Part shown: in pieces, positions 1-8,554 of the stretch
Numbering within the stretch: the first letter of the stretch is position 1
Layout of the letters: each line of letters begins with the position of its first letter
Origin: Halobacillus sp. A5
GTDB lineage: Bacteria > Bacillota > Bacilli > Bacillales > Halobacillaceae
Direction: 5' to 3'
Assembly: GCF_024189315.1 (NCBI RefSeq)
Contig: NZ_JAIZEO010000003.1
Location: 372,001-436,000 of the forward strand
DNA: 64,000 nucleotides
Translations under genes and position numbers: made by a program
The notes under the pieces: generated by a model
Database searches by the model: none
Told to the model about the DNA's origin: nothing
Seen by the model: the letters and a program-made list of their open reading frames with translations, nothing else

Positions 1-94
1 TCCCGGCCTGGTGGAGTCTTTTTCTTCCTGGATCAGAAGCCATCAGCCGGCTGAGCCAATAATTGAATGAAGGATGTAAATGTTTCAATGGCAA
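1..94 (-). CDS. FUSC-type membrane protein, N-terminal fragment (partial)
   Basis: An open frame on the minus strand runs off the left edge of the window. It reads about 31 residues from a TTG at 94 (a second TTG lies at 88), with an AAAAGG ribosome site a few bases upstream. The segment SDPGRKRLHQAG resembles the start of FUSC / aromatic-acid-exporter proteins, where a short cytoplasmic N-terminus with a DPGR motif precedes the first membrane helix. A good promoter lies just upstream. The body of the protein lies outside the window, so the family call rests on this short motif, and the start codon is uncertain. Confidence 0.42.
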   Translation of the reverse strand, partial: MPLKHLHPSFNYWLSRLMASDPGRKRLHQAG

Positions 95-127
95 TTCAAC
101 CTTTTCTTGTAAGTAACATTTAATTTT

Positions 128-156
128 ATCATAGTTGGGCGGAGATAGGTTAACAA
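128..156 (-). promoter_or_regulatory. Sigma-A promoter for the leftward partial gene
   Basis: On the minus strand TTGTTA (151-156) and TATGAT (128-133) are separated by exactly 17 nt. This fits a vegetative promoter driving the fragment that starts near 94. Confidence 0.45.
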
Positions 157-183
157 CTGTTCAATCTTAGAAAAAAAGTTTAG

Positions 184-212
184 CTGTCACAGGGAGTGAT
201 TCGTAGTATAGT
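184..212 (+). promoter_or_regulatory. Probable promoter of the DMT permease gene
   Basis: CTGTCA (184-189), 17 nt, TATAGT (207-212). The -35 box matches the sigma-A consensus at four of six positions. It is the best candidate upstream of the gene starting at 249. Confidence 0.35.
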
Positions 213-248
213 AGGAAGGAGCAGCCGAAAGAGAAATGTGGTGATGTA

Positions 249-1154
249 TTGACACGAATGTATATACTGCTTCTGTTTGTCATGATGCTCTGGGGGTTTA
301 ATGTTTCTGCCATTAAAGTGTTAGTGGAGAATATAGATCCGATTTTATTAACTTCCGTAAGGATTTTTGCAGCTGGTCTTGCGGTTCTGATTGTCATGTA
401 TGTTATGAAAATATTAAGATGGCCAACGAAAAAAGAATCACTAATTATTTTTTATATTTCTATTTTTAATGTTATTGTTCACCACGCCGCTATGGCTGTG
501 GGATTAAAGTATACTTCCGGAGTAAATACAGGTCTTATCGTTGGATTGGGACCGCTGTTGACAATGGTGTTATCAACAATTTTATTAAGCAAGCATGTGA
601 CCATTTTTAAGAGTCTGGGCTTCCTGCTTGGCTTTGCAGGGGTGATTGTTACTACTCTTGTTGGCTCAGGAGGAATGACAGGAATGTCTATCGGGGACTT
701 TCTCGTGTTTATATCGATTGCAGCCCAGGCCTTCAGCTTTATTTTAATTAGTAAATTAAATCCTGACTTAGATCCAAGACTGCTGACAGGGTATATGATG
801 GTTATTGGTTCCTTCTTTATTTTTATATTAAGTTTAGTTCTGGAATCGAATCCATGGCAAATCGTGCGTTTGTTCGATGTAGAGCTTGGTACCGTCTTTT
901 TATTCAGTGCATTAATATGTACAGCCTTCGGACATATGGTTTACAATTTTGCGATTAAACAGGTTGGACCTGCGGAAGCAGCGATCTTCATAAATTTTAA
1001 TACGTTTTTTGCCCTGATTGGAGCTTCGTTGTTTCTGGGAGAGTCTATTAAATGGTACCACTTATCAGGACTTGTACTTATCGTCGCTGGTGTATTAATA
1101 GGCACAGGCGCTGTGGAATATTTGGTTCAGCGTAGAAAGAGAAGAACGAATTAA
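249..1154 (+). CDS. EamA/DMT-superfamily permease
   Basis: Predicted ten-helix inner-membrane transporter of the drug/metabolite superfamily, about 300 aa, which is the usual length. Two tandem EamA repeats are visible (about residues 4-135 and 148-290). The N-terminal LWGFNVSAIKV and the C-terminal GPAEAAIFINFNTFFALIGA stretch are typical. Members export amino acids, nucleotides or metabolites; nothing here fixes the substrate. The frame opens with TTG at 249; an ATG three codons on (258) is an alternative, and neither has a strong ribosome site. The gene is monocistronic and converges on dhaM through a shared terminator. Confidence 0.85.
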   Translation: MTRMYILLLFVMMLWGFNVSAIKVLVENIDPILLTSVRIFAAGLAVLIVMYVMKILRWPTKKESLIIFYISIFNVIVHHAAMAVGLKYTSGVNTGLIVGLGPLLTMVLSTILLSKHVTIFKSLGFLLGFAGVIVTTLVGSGGMTGMSIGDFLVFISIAAQAFSFILISKLNPDLDPRLLTGYMMVIGSFFIFILSLVLESNPWQIVRLFDVELGTVFLFSALICTAFGHMVYNFAIKQVGPAEAAIFINFNTFFALIGASLFLGESIKWYHLSGLVLIVAGVLIGTGAVEYLVQRRKRRTN

Positions 1155-1193
1155 AAAAGGACCGGCCAGGTGAGAAACCCAGCCGGTCCTTTA
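1155..1193. terminator. Bidirectional terminator between the DMT gene and dhaM
   Basis: GGACCGGC (1159-1166) pairs with GCCGGTCC (1182-1189). An A-run precedes and a T-rich run follows the stem, so it can act in both directions between these convergent genes. Confidence 0.8.
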
Positions 1194-1571
1194 TTATTCT
1201 TCTAAAGCCATTTCGGCCGATTGTTTCACTTCGCTTAAACTTTTGCCCATGCTTGACTCTACAGCAGCTACATACGCTCCTTCCAGCAGTGGGGCATTTG
1301 CAATTTCAATATCATCGAACCCGGACATTTCAACGGCAGCCTCCGCATTCATCATCGCACTGCCAAGATCATAGATGATGAGCACCCCGCTGCCAGTGTG
1401 TGCCTGCTTGATCGCTTCTTGAATTTTTTCAATGCTCGTACCAATCTCACCATGATCCGTACCACCGGCCAGTTCTACGGGGACTTCTTTAGCTACTTGA
1501 TTCAAAATATCCCGAATGCCTTCTGTAACTTTACTGCTGTGTGATACAAGAACAATACCAACAGAATCCAA
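1194..1571 (-). CDS. dhaM: PTS-dependent dihydroxyacetone kinase, phosphotransferase subunit DhaM
   Basis: DhaM phosphorylates the ADP bound to DhaL, using phosphate from the PTS (EI/HPr). At 125 aa this is the short Firmicute form: only the EIIA-mannose-like domain, without the fused HPr and EI parts of E. coli DhaM. The start IVLVSHSSK places the phospho-accepting histidine at residue 11. The glycine-rich segment and LGSAMMNAEAAVE motif are family features. It is the last gene of dhaK-dhaL-dhaM, 3 nt after dhaL, and ends at a bidirectional terminator. Confidence 0.93.
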   Translation of the reverse strand: MDSVGIVLVSHSSKVTEGIRDILNQVAKEVPVELAGGTDHGEIGTSIEKIQEAIKQAHTGSGVLIIYDLGSAMMNAEAAVEMSGFDDIEIANAPLLEGAYVAAVESSMGKSLSEVKQSAEMALEE

Positions 1572-1574
1572 GAT

Positions 1575-2189
1575 TTATTCGCCTCCTTTCACGGTGTCGG
1601 CTAAGGACGTAAATAAATAAAATGAAGAAACGGATCCAGGATCAAGGTGGCCGATCGAACGATCTCCAAGGTAGGAAGCTCGACCTTTAGTAGCTTTCAT
1701 ATCTTTTGTATTCTCCATTGCTTTTTCTGCAGTGTCAGTTAATTTTTCAGGAGAAAAGTTATTGTCGAAAAGTTCCATAACGGGAATCCAGACATCGATT
1801 AACGTTTTTTCACCTTGATCAGATTTTCCTCGTTGTTTGACTCCAGCCAAAGCTTCTTCTAACCCGGTTTTAAAACTTGACTCGTCAACAGGATCAATGC
1901 CTTTTAATGAGGTGGCCAGTTTGAGAAATGCAGTCCCATAGAGAGGGCCGGATGCCCCTCCAACTTTACTCATCACTGTCATCGCAGTATCTCTTAAAGC
2001 GTCGGAAGCTGTTTCATAATTTTCATTGTCCAGTTTATTCACTACTTCTTTGAACCCTCTTGCCATGTTGATCCCATGATCCCCATCACCTATTGCTTGG
2101 TCAAGAGTGGTTAAATAATCTTTGTTATTCTGTAATCGTTCATTTGTTTTATGCATCCATGTAATGATATCCTGTGCGTTAAGTTCCAT
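1575..2189 (-). CDS. dhaL: Dihydroxyacetone kinase ADP-binding subunit DhaL
   Basis: DhaL carries the tightly bound ADP that accepts phosphate from DhaM and passes it to dihydroxyacetone on DhaK. The start was set at the ATG at 2189, giving 204 aa, because AAGAAGGAGGAGC lies just upstream; a longer frame to 2246 would overlap dhaK. The nucleotide/Mg motif with Asp30, Asp35 and Asp37 (AIGDGDHG) is present, as are KVGGASGPLYGT and the C-terminal GRASYLGDRSIGHLDPG loop. Translation is probably coupled to dhaK, which ends 19 nt upstream. Confidence 0.93.
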   Translation of the reverse strand: MELNAQDIITWMHKTNERLQNNKDYLTTLDQAIGDGDHGINMARGFKEVVNKLDNENYETASDALRDTAMTVMSKVGGASGPLYGTAFLKLATSLKGIDPVDESSFKTGLEEALAGVKQRGKSDQGEKTLIDVWIPVMELFDNNFSPEKLTDTAEKAMENTKDMKATKGRASYLGDRSIGHLDPGSVSSFYLFTSLADTVKGGE

Positions 2190-2208
2190 AAAAAGCTCCT
2201 CCTTCTTA

Positions 2209-3204
2209 TTATACGCGGAAAGCCGGGGCACTGGATTCAGCATCAAGTAAAGATTTTAATTCTTTGTCCAGTTTAAGCAGTGTAACGGAACAGCCTGCCA
2301 TCTCAAGAGAAGTCATATAATTGCCGACAAAAGTTTTATATGTGGAAATACCACGCTCCTTAAGCAGCTGATTTACTTTTTTATTTAAGATGTAAAGCTC
2401 CATTTCAGGGGTAGCTCCCATCCCATTAATCATCACAGCTGCTTCATCCCCCTGATTAAACTCTATATCTTCTAAAATCTTATTTATCAGTTCTTCTGCA
2501 ATAGCATCCGCAGCAGCCACGGGCTTCCGCTCGATTCCTGGCTCTCCGTGAATTCCCGTGCCGATTTCCATTTCATTTTCATCGAGAGTAAAACTGGGCC
2601 TGCCTGCAGCCGGTACAGTACAAGGGGTTAAGGCCATTCCCATCGATCGGACATTGGCCACTGCCTTTTCCGCACTGCTTCTTACTTCCTCAAGAGAAGC
2701 TCCGGCAGCGGCTTTTGCTCCCGCAATTTTGTGAACAAAAATCGTGCCGGCAATGCCTCTTCGTCCTGTAGTAAAAGAGCTGTCTTCTACAGCAACATCA
2801 TCATTTACTACAACTTTTTCAACTTGAATTCCTTCAGCTTCAGCCAACTCAGCTGCCATATCGAAATTCATCACATCGCCTGTGTAATTTTTAATGACGA
2901 GGAATACTCCGGCTCCTCCATCCACTGCTTTAATAGCTTCCAGTACCTGATCTGGAGTAGGCGAAGTAAACATCTCGCCACAGACTGCAGCATCAAGCAT
3001 GCCATTACCAATATAACCAGCGTGAGCAGGCTCGTGTCCGCTCCCGCCGCCGCTGACTAAGCTGACTTTATTCGTGATTGGAGCGTCTTTTCTTGTAATA
3101 ACTGTGGTGTCAGGTAATTTTTGAAGAGAGTCTGGGTGAGCAGAAATTAAACCGTCCAACATGTCCTCCACTACAGATTCTGGATCATTTACGATTTTTT
3201 TCAC
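2209..3204 (-). CDS. dhaK: Dihydroxyacetone kinase substrate-binding subunit DhaK
   Basis: DhaK binds dihydroxyacetone covalently as a hemiaminal on a histidine and receives phosphate from DhaL-ATP, giving dihydroxyacetone phosphate in the cytoplasm. The 331-aa protein has SGGGSGHEPAHAGY at about residues 51-64 and GTGIHGEPG with the substrate-binding histidine at 219 (His218 in E. coli numbering). A GTG start at 3204 follows AAAGGAGAGA at good spacing. It is the first gene of dhaKLM. No dhaS/dhaQ-type regulator or glycerol dehydrogenase lies nearby, so regulation is not evident. Confidence 0.94.
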   Translation of the reverse strand: MKKIVNDPESVVEDMLDGLISAHPDSLQKLPDTTVITRKDAPITNKVSLVSGGGSGHEPAHAGYIGNGMLDAAVCGEMFTSPTPDQVLEAIKAVDGGAGVFLVIKNYTGDVMNFDMAAELAEAEGIQVEKVVVNDDVAVEDSSFTTGRRGIAGTIFVHKIAGAKAAAGASLEEVRSSAEKAVANVRSMGMALTPCTVPAAGRPSFTLDENEMEIGTGIHGEPGIERKPVAAADAIAEELINKILEDIEFNQGDEAAVMINGMGATPEMELYILNKKVNQLLKERGISTYKTFVGNYMTSLEMAGCSVTLLKLDKELKSLLDAESSAPAFRV

Positions 3205-3382
3205 TTTGTAATCTCTCCTTTATCCATTGTGTTAGCTTGAAATCTTTGAGTATACGCTTTCATTCTATTATATTGATCGTAAAAATACTAATATCGTCTC
3301 TTATTTGAGAAAGTTTTAACAGGAAACTACGAATCTTGTAGAAAGTTGTCGATATAAAAGAAAAACAACCTAAGGAGAGCTT

Positions 3383-4771
3383 ATGGATATGGACTTCCCG
3401 CCCCATGTTGTGACTGAGAAAGCATTACACAAGGCGTTAAAAAATGATGAGTTTCTTTTGTTCTATCAGCCAAAAGTAGACCTTGCTTCAGGTGTAGTGA
3501 CAGGAGCCGAAGCATTAATACGATGGGAGCACCCGGTTGAAGGGATCATCCCTCCAGGTGAATTCATCCCTCTTACTGAAGAATCAAGTTTAATTAATGA
3601 AATTGGCAGGTGGGTGCTGGAAAAGGTCTGCTCACAGTTAAATGAATGGGAAGGCAGTGAACTCGATACGCTGACCATCTCGGTAAATCTATCCGTGCGC
3701 CAGCTTAATCAGCCTGATTTCTTAGATATGATGCGAAGTATAGTTGATAAATGGAGTGTGAATCCAGAACAGCTGGAACTGGAAATTACGGAAAGCCTCA
3801 TGATGGATAGTGAGCACGCCTATACGATTTTAAGAGAATTGAAAAACATGGGCGTCGTGATCAGTTTAGATGACTTTGGGAAAGGCTATAGTTCATTACA
3901 CTACCTAAAAAAACTCCCCCTCGATAAAATTAAAATCGATCAATCCTTTATTAAGCATTGTACTCATGATTTAAATGACGCCACCATTGTAAAAACAATG
4001 ATTGTTATGGCTCATCAGCTTAATTTCCAGGTTGTAGCTGAAGGAGTGGAGAAAGAAGAACATGTGATTTTTCTCCAAAAGAATCTGTGTGACGAGGCTC
4101 AAGGATATTTATTTAACCCGCCGATGCCAGCCTCTGATTTCTTGAAGAATGTTCATTATGTGAATGAGATATTAAATGAATATGGGATGCCAAATGATGA
4201 ACATAAGAAACAATGGATGGAAGAAGAAGTAAGGAAGGCACGGCAGGAAGTGTTGGAAACGGTAAGAGAGCAGCAGGGTATGACCTTCAAGTACGTCAAA
4301 AGAAAGGGGCGGTTTATACATACTTTATGTGATGGGGAGCTGCTTTATAGAATGGGGCTTACTCCCGAGCAGGTCGTAGGACGGGAGCTGAAGGAGTTTC
4401 TCCCGGAAGAGCTTGTTGTATGGAAAGAAAAGATCATTACAGAAAACATCTCTGATTTAATTAAAGTTGTGAATGCAGAAGGGGTTGTTGAATATGCGTC
4501 CCCTTCCCACCAAGAGGTATTAGGGTATGGAGCAGAAACTTATAAAGGTGAACGAATTTTTAATTACATCCACCCGGATGACGCTGAGCACGTTCGTTAT
4601 GAATTTAAACAACTGCTGAAAACGAAAAAAATCCGCAGTACAACATACAGACATAAGCACTTTGATGGGCACTGGGTATATGTCGAAGCAAAGGGTACTC
4701 CTGTAATGGATGAGGAACAGAAAATCACTCATGCTGTTGTAGTTGCCCGGAACAAAATTGCACCAGAATAG
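3383..4771 (+). CDS. EAL-domain c-di-GMP phosphodiesterase with C-terminal PAS region
   Basis: Predicted to hydrolyse cyclic di-GMP. The EAL domain starts almost at the N-terminus (residues about 10-255) and keeps the metal and catalytic positions: EALIR (Glu43), Asn102 in NLSVRQL, Glu134 in EITES, Asp163-Asp164 in DDFGKGYSS, Lys184 in KIKIDQSF, and VAEGVE (Glu220, Glu223). No GGDEF domain is present. After a coiled linker (about 265-295) come a short PAS-like segment (about 300-355) and a full PAS domain (about 360-462). PAS C-terminal to EAL is the less common order. No membrane segment is visible, so it is cytoplasmic. AAGGAGAG precedes the ATG. Monocistronic. Confidence 0.88.
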   Translation: MDMDFPPHVVTEKALHKALKNDEFLLFYQPKVDLASGVVTGAEALIRWEHPVEGIIPPGEFIPLTEESSLINEIGRWVLEKVCSQLNEWEGSELDTLTISVNLSVRQLNQPDFLDMMRSIVDKWSVNPEQLELEITESLMMDSEHAYTILRELKNMGVVISLDDFGKGYSSLHYLKKLPLDKIKIDQSFIKHCTHDLNDATIVKTMIVMAHQLNFQVVAEGVEKEEHVIFLQKNLCDEAQGYLFNPPMPASDFLKNVHYVNEILNEYGMPNDEHKKQWMEEEVRKARQEVLETVREQQGMTFKYVKRKGRFIHTLCDGELLYRMGLTPEQVVGRELKEFLPEELVVWKEKIITENISDLIKVVNAEGVVEYASPSHQEVLGYGAETYKGERIFNYIHPDDAEHVRYEFKQLLKTKKIRSTTYRHKHFDGHWVYVEAKGTPVMDEEQKITHAVVVARNKIAPE

Positions 4772-4837
4772 CCGGTAGGGGTAATAAAAAACTGACTATC
4801 GTTTTAAGATAGACAGTCAGGTTGTAGAATAACTTTA

Positions 4838-4876
4838 TGTTCTCTCATGCCATCTTGAGAGAGCAGGCCTTTATTT
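4838..4876 (+). terminator. Terminator after the EAL-PAS gene
   Basis: Ten-base-pair stem (4838-4847 with 4856-4865, one wobble) with loop TGCCATCT, followed by a T-rich stretch. An imperfect hairpin at about 4793-4815 lies just upstream. Confidence 0.6.
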
Positions 4877-5002
4877 TTATCAGCGGAAATAAATTATATC
4901 CTCGATTCAGCTTACCATCCATGCTTTTTCAACAGACCGGTTGTCTTTCGCTTTTAGATAGACAGTTTTTTATCAAATAGTACCGGCATAATGAGGGTAA
5001 AG

Positions 5003-6427
5003 TTAAAATATAAACATAGCTACTGTTGTGGACACCACTAAACCGAGCATGACAGGAATAAAGTTCTTTCTTACTAATTCCATCACAGAAACACCACAGA
5101 AACCGGCGATCGCAATCAGTGACGACCAGGCGATAATCGTTCCGCCTCCCGTCCAAATCGATCCCATTTGACCGATCGCAGCTAATGTTGTTGGATCAAT
5201 ACTGCTGTTTGCTAGAGAAGCGGACAGGGCGCCAGTTAACGGAAGACCTGAAAAGCCTGAACCGTCGAGTCCAGTGATTATTCCTATAATAAGAATACTG
5301 AAAGCCGCAAGGAAAGCACTTTGAGGCAGAAAATCCTGGCTGGACTGAACTAAATCAAATAACAACGCAGGGGAAGTATCGTCTGTTAACGACAGTATGC
5401 TGCCAGAGAAATCAGGACTACCAAGAAAGAAAAAACCTGCAATTGGGATGACAGGACCCATAGCTTTAAAAGCAAAGACAAACCCTTCTGTAATATGATC
5501 ACTAATATAGTCGAGTGCCCGATGTCTTCCAAACGCCACAGTCGAAAGCAACAGAAGAATTACAGCCACTCCACCTATAAAAGCGGCACCGTCACCTCCT
5601 TCAAAGCCTCCCATTCGTCCGGAATCTAATTTTGTAGATACCATGTATATCATGACGGCAAGCATGGAGAGGGGAACGAGCACAGCGAATATTTTACTCC
5701 AGCGATGTATACTTTTATTTTGGCTGACATGTTGATTCTTTAATCCCTGCATGCTTTGAATTTCCAGTTCATTTTTAGGATCTGACTTTTTCCTGAATGA
5801 TTTCCGGTAAAACAAATAGGCACTTCCAATAGCTATTGACCCAGTTAGGAAGGAGAGGATTAGAGCTTGATCCATGACAGCTGCCGTGGATACACCGGCA
5901 GATTTGGCTGAGAGCTCTGGAGCAACTTGAACTATATAATCAGAAGAGAGCGCCATTCCCTGACCAGCCAATGCTACAGCAACAGCTGCAATCATCGCTG
6001 GAAGTCCTGCCCGTATAGCCGCTGGTACTAATAATGCACAAATAAGAGGAACGGCGGGCGTGGGCCAGAAAAATAGCGAAATGATGTACGTAACTCCAAC
6101 CAATACAAAAAAAGACACATGACTGTTAATCATAATCTTCTGTATGGGTTCGATCATCCGCCGGTCGGCTCCGAGATCTTTTAGCGAATGCAGTAAGGCC
6201 ACCATGAACGTAATAATTAAGAAAATGTTAAAGAGCTCCTGGGCTGCTACAAGGTTTGCATTAAATACAGCTGTAAATCCGCCAATTAAACTGCCTTTGA
6301 ATACCCACGCTACTACAAATGTTCCTAATAAAGTCGGCAGAACAACTCCTTTACGAAATACCATCGTAATTATAATAATCAGTGTAAATAATCCATATAA
6401 CCCATGTGACAAAGTAAGTTCCACCAC
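5003..6427 (-). CDS. Polytopic permease of unknown substrate, downstream of adenine deaminase
   Basis: Hydrophobic 474-aa protein with about 11-12 predicted membrane helices. It resembles ion-transporter-superfamily permeases in overall layout (an extended SDYIVQVAPELSAKSAGV loop, a cytosolic basic loop near residues 205-235, and conserved glycines in GLDGSGFSGLPLTG), but I do not recognise a characterised family. The GTG start at 6427 follows GAGGAGG. It begins 78 nt after ade on the same strand with no clear terminator between them, so it probably shares the ade riboswitch and may carry purines or a related metabolite. That role is inference from context. Confidence 0.7.
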   Translation of the reverse strand: MVELTLSHGLYGLFTLIIIITMVFRKGVVLPTLLGTFVVAWVFKGSLIGGFTAVFNANLVAAQELFNIFLIITFMVALLHSLKDLGADRRMIEPIQKIMINSHVSFFVLVGVTYIISLFFWPTPAVPLICALLVPAAIRAGLPAMIAAVAVALAGQGMALSSDYIVQVAPELSAKSAGVSTAAVMDQALILSFLTGSIAIGSAYLFYRKSFRKKSDPKNELEIQSMQGLKNQHVSQNKSIHRWSKIFAVLVPLSMLAVMIYMVSTKLDSGRMGGFEGGDGAAFIGGVAVILLLLSTVAFGRHRALDYISDHITEGFVFAFKAMGPVIPIAGFFFLGSPDFSGSILSLTDDTSPALLFDLVQSSQDFLPQSAFLAAFSILIIGIITGLDGSGFSGLPLTGALSASLANSSIDPTTLAAIGQMGSIWTGGGTIIAWSSLIAIAGFCGVSVMELVRKNFIPVMLGLVVSTTVAMFIF

Positions 6428-6438
6428 AAATGCCTCCT

Positions 6439-6464
6439 CTAACCCCGATCGCGCAAAGGGTTAG
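6439..6464 (-). other. Stem-loop directly upstream of the permease ribosome site
   Basis: CTAACCC pairs with GGGTTAG, with the AGGAGG of the downstream permease starting right at the foot of the stem. There is no T-run, so it is more likely an RNA-processing or translation-tuning hairpin than a terminator. Confidence 0.4.
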
Positions 6465-6505
6465 AATCAGCCTATTCATAAGAGAAGGTGCGGGTGTTTG
6501 ACCCA

Positions 6506-8287
6506 CTATTTATTTTGGAGTTCTAATGTGATCAGCTCAAATTTATCAACATCAGCGATTCCCCGGTTCGTAATCCGGATACTTGGTATAACAGGAAGGG
6601 CAATTAATGAGAATGTCATAAAGGGGGCATTCATTCTACAGCCCAGCTCTTTCCATGCTTGGTCCAGTGCCTTTACTTGTGTATTTACGATATTAAGCGG
6701 CTGATCAGACATCAGGCCGGCAATAGGGAGGGGGACTTCTGCTAGTACTTTTCCGTTATTAACGACTATCATTCCCCCGCCGAGTTCAGCAAGCCTGTTT
6801 GCTGCGACAGCCATGTCCGTTTTGTCGACACCCATGACGAGCAGATTATGGCTGTCGTGCGCTACTGTAGAAGCTACTGCGCCTCTTTGAATATGGAAAC
6901 CTTTAACAAAAGCGTTAGAAATTTGGCCTGAACTATGGTGACGGTCTACACAAGACAGGTGTATAATATCTTTTTCTAAATCCGGCTGTATTACATTTTC
7001 TTTTACTTTTAGTACTGCTTTAGCTTTTGAAGTACGAGCGTTGTTTTCTAAAGCTTCGATAACATGAACTGTTGTCTCTGATGAAGAATTACTAATCGCA
7101 TGAAAATCCTCTGACAGTAAGGTACGCTCTAAATGAACTGAATCCTTTGCCTGCTCAGGGTATGTGTAAACAGGAAAGCTGGCATGATATTTTCCATTAT
7201 CGTAAACCACTTCTCCCCCTGTTATAACGGTAGTTGGTTTCATATCTTCTAAATTATCGACGAATAAAAGGTCTGCCCATTTGCCGGGGGCAATACTGCC
7301 TAAAGTATCTCCATAATTAAAATAATTTGCAGCGTTAATAGTAGCCATTTGAATAGCTGTGATGGGGTCGATTCCTTCTCTGACTGCTTTTCTTACAACA
7401 TAGTTGAGGTGGCCAAGTTCAGTTAAAGTTTGAGGGTAAACATCATCGGTCACAAGCGATAAATTCTCAGACGGCATATGATCCTTTGTGACAATGGGAG
7501 CCAGCTGCTCCACGTCCTGCCAGGCCGACCCTTCTCTAATCATTACATGCATTCCTAGTCTTAATTTTTCTAATGCCTGTTGACGTGTGACGGTTTCATG
7601 ACAGGAAGTAACACCTGAAGCAACATAAGCTTGCAGCATTCCGGGATCCTCTGCAGGGATATGACCGGTTACAGTTTTTGCTGCATGAATCGTTGACTCA
7701 ATTTCCTGAGCCATTTTTTCGTCTCCATTCACGACTCCAGGAAAGTTCATAACCTCCCCTAAACCTGCTACGTTATCCCATTTTAAAGCTTTTTCAATAT
7801 CATCAGGAATAAGCTCGGCACCTGCGTCCTCTAAGGTATCTGCAGCTGGAACACAAGAAGGAACTGTAGTGAATACACGCAGAGGTAAGTTTTGCCCTTC
7901 TTCGTGCATCCATCGAACACCTTCAAGTCCAAACACGTTGGCAATTTCATGAGGGTCCATAAAAATAGAGGTTGTCCCTTGTTTAAGCGCAGCTTTAGCA
8001 AATTCAGTTACACTGAGCATTGTACTTTCCACATGCATGTGACCATCAATTAATCCAGGAGTTACAAACTTTCCATTTGCGTTAATTACATTAGTGTCTT
8101 CACCTATAAGGTGCCGGCAGTTCCCAATATAGGCTACAGCCCCCGACGTAATCGCTATGTCCTTTTTTTTAGTCAATTCTTTTGAATGAACATTTACTAT
8201 TGTTCCATTCGTAATTACTGTATCTGCTTTTCTTTTACCTAATGCTGTTTCTGCTAAAAGTTTTCGCTGTGTACTTGTTATTTTCAT
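6506..8287 (-). CDS. ade: Adenine deaminase
   Basis: Converts adenine to hypoxanthine and ammonia in purine salvage (cytoplasmic amidohydrolase). At 593 aa it has the family's usual length (B. subtilis AdeC about 577). Metal-ligand motif GHMHVEST with His83 and His85, FMDPHEIANVFG, the TGHIPAEDPG segment and the C-terminal DRHHSSG and AHDSHNLLVMG motifs are present. ATG at 8287 follows AAGGAGAC. A purine riboswitch with an intrinsic terminator and a strong promoter form its leader. The permease at 5003-6427 probably follows in the same transcript. Confidence 0.95.
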   Translation of the reverse strand: MKITSTQRKLLAETALGKRKADTVITNGTIVNVHSKELTKKKDIAITSGAVAYIGNCRHLIGEDTNVINANGKFVTPGLIDGHMHVESTMLSVTEFAKAALKQGTTSIFMDPHEIANVFGLEGVRWMHEEGQNLPLRVFTTVPSCVPAADTLEDAGAELIPDDIEKALKWDNVAGLGEVMNFPGVVNGDEKMAQEIESTIHAAKTVTGHIPAEDPGMLQAYVASGVTSCHETVTRQQALEKLRLGMHVMIREGSAWQDVEQLAPIVTKDHMPSENLSLVTDDVYPQTLTELGHLNYVVRKAVREGIDPITAIQMATINAANYFNYGDTLGSIAPGKWADLLFVDNLEDMKPTTVITGGEVVYDNGKYHASFPVYTYPEQAKDSVHLERTLLSEDFHAISNSSSETTVHVIEALENNARTSKAKAVLKVKENVIQPDLEKDIIHLSCVDRHHSSGQISNAFVKGFHIQRGAVASTVAHDSHNLLVMGVDKTDMAVAANRLAELGGGMIVVNNGKVLAEVPLPIAGLMSDQPLNIVNTQVKALDQAWKELGCRMNAPFMTFSLIALPVIPSIRITNRGIADVDKFELITLELQNK

Positions 8288-8346
8288 ATGAAAGTCTCCT
8301 TTTTAATTGCATCGTATTATTATCTCTGCTGCATTGTCGATGCTTC

Positions 8347-8380
8347 TAAAAGAAAAACACCCGAACGAAAAGTTCAGGTG
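8347..8380 (-). terminator. Riboswitch expression platform: intrinsic terminator
   Basis: On the minus strand CACCTGAAC pairs with GTTCGGGTG around a TTTTC loop, followed by a T-rich tail. It lies between the purine aptamer and the ade start, as expected for a transcription-terminating OFF switch. Confidence 0.85.
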
Positions 8381-8420
8381 CTGCATATTTTTCATAGGAT
8401 GTATGTCACCCATTATGAAA

Positions 8421-8493
8421 AAGTATGTAGTCCAGCAATTTTCGGTTGCTGGGTAGAAACACCCGAGCCTTATTCTCAAGCCTATACATAAGT
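8421..8493 (-). promoter_or_regulatory. Purine riboswitch aptamer (guanine-type discriminator) controlling ade
   Basis: Read on the minus strand, the element shows the three-helix purine aptamer. P1 is TATGTA/TACATA. P2 is CTTGAG/CTCGGG with loop AATAAGG. J2/3 is TGTTTCTACC. P3 is CAGCAA/TTGCTG with loop CCGAAAA. J3/1 reads GACT. The pyrimidine before the closing T is C, the guanine/hypoxanthine-type discriminator; adenine switches carry U there. The downstream terminator indicates that ligand binding stops transcription of ade. Confidence 0.88.
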
Positions 8494-8519
8494 GGAACGT
8501 GGTGTAATTGTTATTCGAT

Positions 8520-8548
8520 AGTATAGAAGAAACAAGGTTAACCGTCAA
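8520..8548 (-). promoter_or_regulatory. Promoter of the riboswitch-ade transcript
   Basis: TTGACG (8543-8548) and TATACT (8520-8525) are separated by 17 nt, about 26 nt upstream of the aptamer. Confidence 0.75.
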
Positions 8549-8554
8549 TTTATA

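Noticed and set aside
4929-5156. Short leftward frame overlapping the permease end
   Set aside because: Out of frame with the permease and without its own start signals.
8288-8548. Open frames on both strands over the ade leader (8288-8491 and 8303-8548)
   Set aside because: They lie over the riboswitch, its terminator and the promoter, and lack ribosome sites or family features.
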